Assembly: GCA_028874675.1 (NCBI GenBank)
Contig: JAPPJA010000271.1
Coordinates: 1-7,007 of the forward strand
Direction: 5' to 3'
Source: Chloroflexota bacterium
GTDB lineage: Bacteria; Chloroflexota; Dehalococcoidia; Lucifugimonadales; UBA3495
Length of the DNA stretch: 7,007 bases
The stretch's first letter is position 1. Each line of letters starts with the position of its first letter. Below are positions 1 to 5,682 of the stretch, piece by piece. The translations under genes were made by a program, and so were the position numbers. The notes beneath the pieces were generated by a model, which saw only the letters and a program-made list of their open reading frames with translations, did no database searches and was not told the origin of the DNA.

Positions 1-33
1 AGCAAGTCCTCGCTAATTGCCCACCGGTACCTC

Positions 34-63
34 TCGAGGTCGGCAAGAAATTGCCGACCTCGA
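34..63. repeat. Perfect 13-bp inverted repeat with 4-base loop
   Basis: tcgaggtcggcaa at 34-46 and ttgccgacctcga at 51-63 are exact reverse complements around gaaa. The plus-strand RNA would be a 13-bp stem capped by a GNRA-type GAAA loop. Neither side has a clear U tract, so it is not a standard terminator; it could end a gene lying left of the window or be an intergenic repeat. Confidence 0.6.
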
Positions 64-234
64 CACATTTGAGCCAGCGAGGCAGGCGGAATACCGCAAG
101 AATATCCGCGCCGCCATATGCTCATCCTTGAACCCACCCGGTTATGACGCCAGCGGCGCCGGACAGGGAAACTGGAGAAGCGATTCTGGAGCAGTGTCCT
201 GGATTGCCCGGGGGCCATCGCGTTTTAGTCTGAT

Positions 235-264
235 GTCATGCTGAGCTCGCCGAAGGGCTCGGGG
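235..264. repeat. REP-like intergenic repeat (GTCATGCTGAGC...GAAG type)
   Basis: The sequence gtcatgctgagctcgccgaa at 235-254 matches the widespread intergenic repeat pattern GTCATnCTGAGCnnnnCGAAG. Arms ctgagc (241-246) and gctcgg (257-262) can form a six-pair stem with one G-U. A relative sharing GAAGGGCTCGG lies at 5396-5418. Assignment rests on memory of the pattern. Confidence 0.5.
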
Positions 265-334
265 CGACCTGACTGTTGCCTGTCGGATTTATGCCGCCAA
301 TGGTCCTGCGCCATAAAGCGATTGCCCTGCAGAT

Positions 335-372
335 CATCCCCTCTCCTTGACGGGGAGGGCTGGGATGGGGCC
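335..372. repeat. Intergenic repeat with imperfect hairpin (CCCTCTCC/GGGGAGGG type)
   Basis: ccctctcc at 339-346 pairs with ggggaggg at 352-359 (one G-U) around ttgac, followed by ctgggatggggcc. Sequences of this pattern are common dispersed intergenic elements in environmental bacteria; I recognise the pattern, but this window has only one copy, so its dispersed nature is not shown here. Confidence 0.5.
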
Positions 373-410
373 GATATTCTCCCCGGAGGCCGCTCAGTCC
401 ACTTCGGAAA

Positions 411-436
411 TTGCCCCGCTTACTAAAGCGGGGCAA
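411..436 (-). terminator. Probable terminator of the operon
   Basis: A perfect 11-bp stem, ttgccccgctt at 411-421 with aagcggggcaa at 426-436, has a 4-base loop. It lies 64 bases past the cyclase stop. On the minus strand it is followed by TTTCC, a short U run. The location after the last gene and the compact GC stem support termination, but the short U run lowers certainty; the hairpin also resembles mobile intergenic repeat stems. Confidence 0.5.
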
Positions 437-500
437 GACATGCACAACAATCGAAGGGACCTGGTCTCCCGGCAGGCGGGTAATCAGCTGGAACCACCGG

Positions 501-1208
501 TCAAGGCACAAAGGCCAGCACCGAGACGGGCGACCCGCTGCCTCCCTCCAGCCGCAGCGCTCCGATGACCAGCACGGTTCCGGTGGGGGGCAGCTGGTCC
601 AGGTTGCAGAGGTTCTCCAGAACCAGGCGCTTCTGTTCCAGCACTCGCCGGTTTATGGAGAATTCGGTGTCACGACCTCCGTCAACTCCGTGAGTGTCAA
701 TGCCGATTCCGGCAACCCCTCTTTGGGTCAGAAGCACGCCGGTCGCCTCGGCGCTGAAACCGGGGAAGTGGAGGGAACCGTCCTCCCGCAGTCCCAGGTA
801 AGCATCCGGCTTATTCCATAGCTCTTCCCAGCCCGTTCGCATGATTGCCAGGCATTGGGCGGGAATGGGGCCGTTTTCCCGCTCCCACTCCAGAAGAAGG
901 TTTACGCCCAATCTATAGTCGGGGTTGGCCAGCGCCCGCTGGCGCGCGTCTATCACGATGGCTGGGACCACAAAGCTGGAAGGAGGGTATTCGTCTATGC
1001 TGGCTCCGCCGGGATAGAAGCCGGCCGGAGCATTGGCGTGGGTGCCGGAATGCTCGCCCAGTGAAAAGCGCCGCAGAAAATACCCGTCCCGCTCCAGGCT
1101 GGCGACGGTTTCAAACTCGGTAACGGGGTCTCCGGGCCAGATTGGGGCCGAAGGGCCCAGTGGGTGGCTCAAGTCCACGACGCGGCGATTAAGAAAGTCG
1201 GAATTCAT
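501..1208 (-). CDS. Cyclase family protein (kynurenine formamidase-like metallohydrolase)
   Basis: Probable cytoplasmic metal-dependent amide or ester hydrolase; the family includes KynB (N-formylkynurenine hydrolysis) and isatin hydrolase. The 235 residues show DLSHPLGPSAPIWPGDP at 12-28, the metal-motif region EHSGTHANAPAGFYPGG at 52-68, IVIDAR at 84-89, RTGWEELW at 124-131, LHFPGFS at 146-152, GIGIDTHGVDGG at 167-178 and LENLCNLDQLP at 197-207. The family motif HxGTHxDxPxH is changed: Asp is Asn59 and the last His is Gly63, while His53 and His57 remain. I recall the same changes in cyanobacterial cyclase-family members, so it is probably a distinct subfamily rather than a dead enzyme. The ATG at 1208 has no evident Shine-Dalgarno, unlike its neighbours. 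It lies 47 bases after livF and is probably co-transcribed, hinting that it acts on the imported compound. True substrate unknown. Confidence 0.88.
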   Translation of the reverse strand: MNSDFLNRRVVDLSHPLGPSAPIWPGDPVTEFETVASLERDGYFLRRFSLGEHSGTHANAPAGFYPGGASIDEYPPSSFVVPAIVIDARQRALANPDYRLGVNLLLEWERENGPIPAQCLAIMRTGWEELWNKPDAYLGLREDGSLHFPGFSAEATGVLLTQRGVAGIGIDTHGVDGGRDTEFSINRRVLEQKRLVLENLCNLDQLPPTGTVLVIGALRLEGGSGSPVSVLAFVP

Positions 1209-1255
1209 AGTGGCGCGGCAGGCAGGGTGTATTAACGGTTTTGAGGTACCAGGGA

Positions 1256-2053
1256 CTAGGTCTCTTCCTCGGAGTCAACTCCGAGGCGGCCGAGAAAGAC
1301 GTCAGTTAGGATATTGGTTTCCTGGACTGACCGCGGCGTGCCGCTGTGGACGAGACGCCCTTTGTCCAGTACATAGGCCCTGCTGGCAATGTCCAGGACT
1401 CCCTTGATGTTGTGCTCAACTACGAAGATGGTGGTCTGGAGCTTCTCGTTGATTTCGTGGACCTTCTCGAATACCTCTTTCACGATGATGGGCGCCAGCC
1501 CCAGGGTGGGTTCGTCCAGCAGCAGGGCCTCCGGGTTGGCCATGAGCCCTCGCCCTAGGGCCAGCATCTGCTGCTGCCCGCCGGACATCTGGCTGGCCAT
1601 ATCCCGGCGCTTGTCATAGAGAATGGGAAACAGTTCCAGCACTGAATCCAGCCGCCTCTGCTGTTCCGCCCGGTCGTTCAGGTAAAGGCAGCCCAGCTCC
1701 AGGTTTTCCGAAACCGACAAGTGAGTGAACACTCGGCGTCCCTGGGGCACGAAGGATATCCCCTGCTTGACAATTTCGTGGGTAGCCGCCACAAGAGGGG
1801 AACCGTGCCAGAAGACTTGCCCGCCGGTTACCGGGGCCAGACCCATGATGGCCTTCAGCACGGTGGACTTCCCGGCGCCATTGGGGCCCATCACTGCCGC
1901 CAGTTCGCCGCGGCTGACTCCCAGGCTGACGTTCTGCAGGGCCGCCACGGCTCCGAAGTGGACCGACACATCTCTCAGCTCCAGGGTCATTCCGTTGCCC
2001 GACCCATTGAGTTCCGTTGGAGTCGTCTGGGTTGTGAAAGATTGCTGCTCCAT
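1256..2053 (-). CDS. livF: Branched-chain amino acid ABC transporter ATP-binding protein LivF
   Basis: Second cytoplasmic ATPase, forming the heterodimer with LivG. The 265 residues contain Walker A GPNGAGKST at 56-64, Q-loop Gln104 in ISFVPQGRRVF, signature MSGGQQQ at 156-162, Walker B ALLLDEP at 176-182 with Glu181, LGLAP at 184-188, and switch His214 in VVEHN. The FVPQGRRVF segment is the usual LivF mark (LivF-type VPxGRxVF) and separates it from LivG. The Ser/Thr-rich first 21 residues exceed the usual LivF start; Met22 at 1990 (MTLELRDVSVHFG) would give a typical 244-residue protein. I keep 2053 because AGAGAAG sits 7 bases upstream, while Met22 has no good site. The acidic tail DSEEET is unremarkable. 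The cyclase gene follows after 47 bases on the same strand. Confidence 0.95.
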   Translation of the reverse strand: MEQQSFTTQTTPTELNGSGNGMTLELRDVSVHFGAVAALQNVSLGVSRGELAAVMGPNGAGKSTVLKAIMGLAPVTGGQVFWHGSPLVAATHEIVKQGISFVPQGRRVFTHLSVSENLELGCLYLNDRAEQQRRLDSVLELFPILYDKRRDMASQMSGGQQQMLALGRGLMANPEALLLDEPTLGLAPIIVKEVFEKVHEINEKLQTTIFVVEHNIKGVLDIASRAYVLDKGRLVHSGTPRSVQETNILTDVFLGRLGVDSEEET

Positions 2054-2095
2054 GGCCTGACTTCTCTAATGACGACGTTGCCGCCGACTGAGCAA

Positions 2096-2854
2096 TTAGG
2101 TCCCCAGATAGGCTGAAATCACTTCCGGCTGATTCAGGACATCTTCGACTTCACCCGCAAGGAGCAGTTTCCCCCCGTCCAGGACGATCAGGTGGTCGGC
2201 CATCTCCCGCACGATCTCCATATTATGGGAAACGAAGATAATGGTGCGTCCCTGGTCCCGCAGGTCCTTGAGCAGGACCTTGACCCGTTCGAGCATCTGG
2301 GGAAACAGTCCCGCGAAGGGTTCGTCCAGGAGATAAATGTTCACGTTCAGGGCCATCGCCCGTCCAATCTCCAGGAGCTTGCGTTGCCCGTACGACAGGT
2401 CCATGGCCAGAGAGTCCTTTTTTTCCCACATGCCCACCTGCTCCAGGATTTCCTGAGCCCTTGCCCGATGCTGGCGGCTTGTGCGCTCAAATACCGCGGA
2501 CCAGAACTTGCGGGTGGTGAGGACTACGAGAATGTTGTCCAGTACGCTGATCTGGTCGAACAGCCGGACCTCCTGGAAGGTACGGGTGATGCTGTGGTCC
2601 GGAGTCTCATAGGCGTGGATGGTCCGAAGCCGCTGGCCGTCTATGACCACTATGCCGTCGTCCAGTGGCAGGGTGCCGCTGAGCAGGTTTATCAGGGTTG
2701 ACTTGCCGGAACCGTTGGGGCCCACAATGCTGGTCACCCCCCGCCGGGGTATGGAAATACTCAGCCCGTCAACTGCTGAAACTCCCCCGAAATGCTTGGA
2801 GATGTCGAGGGTTTCCAGGATGTAGTAGTTATTCTGGCTGCCGTTATTACTCAT
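2096..2854 (-). CDS. livG: Branched-chain amino acid ABC transporter ATP-binding protein LivG
   Basis: One of two cytoplasmic ATPases powering import; it docks on the LivH/LivM coupling loops. The 252-residue protein has Walker A GPNGSGKST at 45-53, Q-loop Gln94 in RTFQEVRLF, ABC signature LSYGQ at 153-157, Walker B IYLLDEP at 173-179 with catalytic Glu178, and switch His210 (FVSHNME). The signature continues RK rather than the frequent QR, the segment after Walker B reads FAGLFPQM rather than AGLNP, and the switch is SHN rather than EHD; all are modest variants and the site looks intact. The start at 2854 overlaps the livM stop (ATGA) and has GGAAGG 8 bases upstream. An open-frame extension to 3025 is Gly/Ala/Pro-rich, lies wholly within livM and is not coding. 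The gap to livF is 42 bases. Confidence 0.94.
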   Translation of the reverse strand: MSNNGSQNNYYILETLDISKHFGGVSAVDGLSISIPRRGVTSIVGPNGSGKSTLINLLSGTLPLDDGIVVIDGQRLRTIHAYETPDHSITRTFQEVRLFDQISVLDNILVVLTTRKFWSAVFERTSRQHRARAQEILEQVGMWEKKDSLAMDLSYGQRKLLEIGRAMALNVNIYLLDEPFAGLFPQMLERVKVLLKDLRDQGRTIIFVSHNMEIVREMADHLIVLDGGKLLLAGEVEDVLNQPEVISAYLGT

Positions 2855-3906
2855 AGCTTGAACCTTCCGACGAGGCCCTGTGGCCTGAACACCATCAATA
2901 CTACCAGCAGTACGCCCAGCACCACCTGGCGCGCCTGCCCCACGTATTCCTGGGGCAGGAAGGGCAGGAAACGCATCCCCTCCTCCAGCAGCACGAAGGC
3001 CAGGGCCCCCAACAGGGAGCCCCATATGGTGGCCAGTCCGCCGAGAATAACTATGGACACCAGGAGTATGGACTCAAGAAGTATGAAGGAATTGGGGTCA
3101 ATGAAAGTGGTCCAGCTGGAGAACATGCCACCGGCCAGTCCGGTCATCATTGCCGATATCACCCATACTGCCAGCTTGTAGTGGGTGACGTGGTACCCGA
3201 ATACCTCTGCCACCTGCTCGTCCTCCCGGATGGCCTTCAGCACTCTGCCGAAGGAAGACGAAACGATAAACCAGGAAATTCCTATGACAATGGCCAGCAG
3301 GACCAGGGAGACGAGCATCAATTCCAGTTCAGTGTCGAACACCCAGCTGCCGATCTGGGGACGGGCGACATCGTGAATGCCGAAGGCCCCGCGGGTCAAT
3401 ACCCGGAGGTTGAGAAATACGTTGAAGGATATTATCGCAAAGCCAAAGGACACCAGAACATAAATGTCGTCGCGGAACCGGTTGAAGGCTATGCCCACCA
3501 GCAGCGCAACCAGGCCCGCCACCAGCGCGGCCACGGGCAGAGCGGCGAAAAAGGGCCAGCCAAAAGTCGGAATCTCTCCTGTACGCAGGTTCTCATAGGA
3601 GGTGGTGGAAGTCAGGATAGCTACGGTATATGCCCCCAGCCCAAAGAACCCGATGTGGCCGACCGAAAGCAGCCCGGTATAGCCCACTACCAGGTTCAGG
3701 CTGATGGAGAGCATGGCCCAGATGCCGAACACCGTGGTCAGGGTTACGGCAAAGGTCGCCCCTTTCAGAAGCATAAAGACCAGGGCGCACAGGATGATCA
3801 GCAAATTGGCCCACAGTTCGATGTTGCCCCGCGACAGGGTTAAGGCTTCCCGGGGGTTCCGCAAAAAGCCTGTGAGTCGTTGCCAGCCTGGAAGGTTTGC
3901 GATCAC
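2851..3906 (-). CDS. livM: Branched-chain amino acid ABC transporter permease LivM
   Basis: Second inner-membrane channel subunit, partner of LivH. The 351 residues fit the family length. After a cytoplasmic N-terminus (1-30) come helices at about 31-48 and 52-76, the LivM hallmark LNLVVGYTGLLSVGHIGFFG at 70-89, further helices at 118-140, 148-166 and 195-216, the ATPase-coupling loop FGRVLKAIREDEQVAEVFGY at 219-238, helices at 246-262 and 279-307, and the terminal FRPQGLVGRF motif at 340-349. The start codon is GTG at 3906, with GAGGAAG 7 bases upstream inside the end of livH, indicating translational coupling. Its last four bases overlap livG as ATGA. Residues 100-116 form a short loop typical of LivM. 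No truncation or missing motif is seen; the only doubt is substrate. Confidence 0.95.
   Translation of the reverse strand: MIANLPGWQRLTGFLRNPREALTLSRGNIELWANLLIILCALVFMLLKGATFAVTLTTVFGIWAMLSISLNLVVGYTGLLSVGHIGFFGLGAYTVAILTSTTSYENLRTGEIPTFGWPFFAALPVAALVAGLVALLVGIAFNRFRDDIYVLVSFGFAIISFNVFLNLRVLTRGAFGIHDVARPQIGSWVFDTELELMLVSLVLLAIVIGISWFIVSSSFGRVLKAIREDEQVAEVFGYHVTHYKLAVWVISAMMTGLAGGMFSSWTTFIDPNSFILLESILLVSIVILGGLATIWGSLLGALAFVLLEEGMRFLPFLPQEYVGQARQVVLGVLLVVLMVFRPQGLVGRFKL
2863..2868 (-). promoter_or_regulatory. Ribosome binding site of livG inside the end of livM
   Basis: GGAAGG on the minus strand, 8 bases before the ATG at 2854. It is part of the last livM codons (Gly-Arg), so terminating ribosomes can restart on livG; it supports 2854 over the longer open frame. 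Confidence 0.75.
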
Positions 3907-3910
3907 GGTT

Positions 3911-5260
3911 TCACTTCCTCGGCAGTAGGCCCTGGGGCCAGAAAGAAAGAAAGAGGATTAACAACCCGAACGCCACGACGTCCTTCCACTCGCCGGCCAG
4001 GTCCCAGATGGCGAACTGTTCTATCAGGCCCAGCACAAAGCCACCCAGTATCGCCCCGTACAGGTTGCCAATGCCTCCCACAACGGATGCTATCCAGCCC
4101 TTCAATAAGAGCAGCAGTCCCATGCGAGGCTGGATCGCCGTGTCATGCCCGCTGAGTATTCCGGCCATGGCCGCAAAGGCGGTGCCAACGAAGAAAACGA
4201 TGGCGACTATGACGGTGGTATTGATGCCGACTACCCTGGCAACCTCTTCGTCGTCGCCTATGGCGCGCACCGCCCTGCCGAAGGAGGTCCACTTGAGGAC
4301 CGAGAAGAGCGCCAGGAATCCCACAATGGCCACTCCGATGGCGAAGAAATTGAAGCCCTTGATGTTGGCCCCACCGATGGTCCACGGGACACTGCCGAAG
4401 GGGTCCGGAAGAGGTCTGGGGGCGCTCTGGAAGACGATGGAAATGCAGGCGGTGAGAGCCAGCAGAATGCCCAGGGAGGCCACCAGCATTATCAGCGGAG
4501 ACCGGGACCGCTGCCGCATTCGGACGTACAGGCCTCGGTACAGGGCAAGGCCGACCGTGCCGGCCAGCAGGCAGGAAACTGCCCAGCTGAGGTACAGCTT
4601 GCTGCCCGGGGACATCACGAAAACCAAGCTAAGGGAGACAGCCAGTGCCCATCCGACCAAAACGCCAATTACTAGTCCTGCCTGCAGACCCCTGCCTCCA
4701 CTCACCCGGTCGAAAAGGTACTTAATGCCCCACATAGCCGCGATCCCAATCACTACGGCTGCTACGGGACCGAAGGTAACGTGGAGGTGACTGGGAAAGG
4801 TCAGAACAAGCCCGGTGTAGGCCCCGATGGCCATGGCCACCGCACCGCCGACAATTCTGAGCACGGTGGGGTCAACCTTCTCCCTGAGTCTTCCGTAGAA
4901 GGCAGTGTGAATCACCCAGGCCGCCACTCCGGCGACCACCATGGCCAGAATAATGTTTACGACAGGGGTGTTTACCTGGTATTGACCGCCCAGCCACTCC
5001 TGGGACCTCAAGTAGAAAACGCTGTAGGCCCCCAGGGCGGCGGCCGCGCCGTAGTAGAGGTCGAAGAACCAGACGGTGCTGTAAACCAGGGTGAACCCGA
5101 TGGCCATGAGGGCGTAAATCGCCCCCACTGACAGGCCGTTGAACCCGAACTGCATCGCCTGCTCCGGCGAAGAAATAGCTCGCCAGCCGATATAAACAAG
5201 CACAATGGCTACCAGAAGGGTTGCTATCAGCCTTTCGGTGCGGGAAAAATAGCTCAGCAA
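3911..5260 (-). CDS. livH: Branched-chain amino acid ABC transporter permease LivH, enlarged form
   Basis: Inner-membrane channel subunit that pairs with LivM. The 449-residue protein is about 150 longer than ordinary LivH (~290-310). It has an extra N-terminal helix (11-28), then the canonical LivH opening NGLSVGAIYALMAIGFTLVY at 41-60. The C-terminal half is also canonical: SPLIMLVASLGILLAL at 254-269, the cytoplasmic ATPase-coupling loop GRAVRAIGDDEEVARVVGIN at 328-347, GWIASVVGGIGNLYGAILGG at 388-407 and FWPQGLLPRK at the end. Between residues about 128 and 240 lie extra hydrophobic helices not expected in the family. The start is TTG (5260) with a weak ribosome site; an in-frame stop lies at 5291-5293, so nothing longer is possible. 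ATG at 5155 (Met36), preceded by GGAG 6 bases upstream, is a credible alternative that would give the usual LivH N-terminus. Four bases separate its stop from livM. Confidence 0.93.
   Translation of the reverse strand: MLSYFSRTERLIATLLVAIVLVYIGWRAISSPEQAMQFGFNGLSVGAIYALMAIGFTLVYSTVWFFDLYYGAAAALGAYSVFYLRSQEWLGGQYQVNTPVVNIILAMVVAGVAAWVIHTAFYGRLREKVDPTVLRIVGGAVAMAIGAYTGLVLTFPSHLHVTFGPVAAVVIGIAAMWGIKYLFDRVSGGRGLQAGLVIGVLVGWALAVSLSLVFVMSPGSKLYLSWAVSCLLAGTVGLALYRGLYVRMRQRSRSPLIMLVASLGILLALTACISIVFQSAPRPLPDPFGSVPWTIGGANIKGFNFFAIGVAIVGFLALFSVLKWTSFGRAVRAIGDDEEVARVVGINTTVIVAIVFFVGTAFAAMAGILSGHDTAIQPRMGLLLLLKGWIASVVGGIGNLYGAILGGFVLGLIEQFAIWDLAGEWKDVVAFGLLILFLSFWPQGLLPRK
5162..5165 (-). promoter_or_regulatory. 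Ribosome-binding-site candidate for an internal livH start (Met36)
   Basis: The minus strand has GGAG here, 6 bases before an in-frame ATG at 5155. The product from that ATG would begin MQFGFNGLSVGAIYALMAIG, which matches the usual LivH N-terminus. The annotated TTG at 5260 has only AGGCGA upstream. The 35 intervening residues form a plausible membrane helix, so both starts stay open. Confidence 0.4.
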
Positions 5261-5395
5261 GAATAATTCGCCTGTTTCGAGGTTGTGTTTCTAGTTTAAC
5301 CTACATTGGTGTTAGTTTGCCGCTACGACGGGTTGGACCGCAGTGCAATCCAGTCTTAAATGGAGACTGATTCTTTAAACGGTGGTCAGGTAGCT

Positions 5396-5418
5396 CTGAG
5401 CCGGGCGGAAGGGCTCGG
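5396..5418. repeat. Short hairpin related to the 235-264 repeat
   Basis: ctgagcc at 5396-5402 pairs with ggctcgg at 5412-5418 (seven pairs including one G-U) around a 9-base loop. It shares CTGAG at the left and the identical 11-mer GAAGGGCTCGG at the right with the element at 241-262, so the two gaps may carry divergent copies of the same intergenic repeat. Confidence 0.35.
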
Positions 5419-5620
5419 AGTGTGACAGTCAGTTAAAGCGCGATTGCCCTGGGTTGGACCGATGTCCCGTTCCTGAATATTTGACCGAGTCATCCTGCCG
5501 CTATGGAGGTTGCCTGCGGTCCCCGCGATATCACTTGGTGAAACCGGCGCAACTGGGGAATAGATGCTGGAGCGGAAATGAGACGATACGGCGGCAAGCG
5601 CCGCTCACTCTTCAAGAATC

Positions 5621-5655
5621 AGGGGATTGGCCAGTTGCGCTTCGGCCAATCCCCT
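5621..5655 (-). terminator. Terminator/attenuator-like hairpin after the binding-protein gene
   Basis: A perfect 12-bp stem, aggggattggcc at 5621-5632 with ggccaatcccct at 5644-5655, closes an 11-base loop. It begins 27 bases past the binding-protein stop codon. The minus-strand sequence after the stem is GATTCTTGAA, not a real U tract, so it is more likely an attenuator, a 3'-end stabilising stem or a leaky terminator than a full stop. Such stems between the binding-protein and permease genes are a known way to keep receptor mRNA in excess. Confidence 0.55.
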
Positions 5656-5682
5656 TTGCCGTTCTGGTTGCCGAAATCTCAG

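Larger units (their letters stand above)
1..500. other. Gene-free left flank with several hairpins
   Basis: Apart from the palindrome at 34-63, the repeats at 235-264 and 335-372 and the hairpin at 411-436, I see nothing functional. The open frames (for example 17-244 on plus and 236-511 on minus) run through these hairpins, have no ribosome sites and translate to low-information sequence, so I do not call them genes. Any gene to the left lies outside the window. Confidence 0.65.
5261..5682. other. Long intergenic region between binding-protein gene and livH
   Basis: This 422-base gap contains no convincing gene; the open frames on either strand have no ribosome site or family-like residues. 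It holds a strong hairpin next to the binding-protein stop (5621-5655), a small GC hairpin (gcggc 5591-5595 with gccgc 5600-5604), a GAAGGGCTCGG-containing hairpin (5396-5418), a 6-bp stem (cagtct 5351-5356, agactg 5364-5369) and an 11-bp direct repeat GGGTTGGACCG (5330-5340, 5451-5461). I see no clear -35/-10 pair for a separate livH promoter, though one could exist here. Confidence 0.7.

Noticed and set aside
17..244. Plus-strand open frame in the left flank
   Set aside because: It runs through the perfect palindrome, has no ribosome site and no recognisable features.
236..511. Minus-strand open frame containing PHPSPPRQGEG
   Set aside because: That peptide is the usual chance translation of the CCCTCTCC/GGGGAGGG intergenic repeat; the frame also crosses the probable terminator and overlaps the cyclase end.
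2855..3025. Upstream extension of the livG open frame by 57 codons
   Set aside because: It lies entirely within livM, translates to Gly/Ala/Pro-rich low-information sequence, and the ATG at 2854 has a good ribosome site and the family-typical N-terminus.
3181..3843. Plus-strand open frame opposite livM (220 codons)
   Set aside because: Antisense shadow; Gly/Gln/His/Asp-rich translation of the complement of membrane helices.
3897..4790. Long plus-strand open frame opposite livH (297 codons)
   Set aside because: Antisense shadow of livH; composition is Pro/Thr/Arg-rich with no domain pattern, while the minus-strand frame has clear permease motifs.
3911..5260. UrtB-type urea permease as an explanation for the long LivH
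   Set aside because: As I recall, UrtB is long because of an N-terminal extracytoplasmic domain; here the extra length is hydrophobic and internal, and no urea-type neighbours are present.
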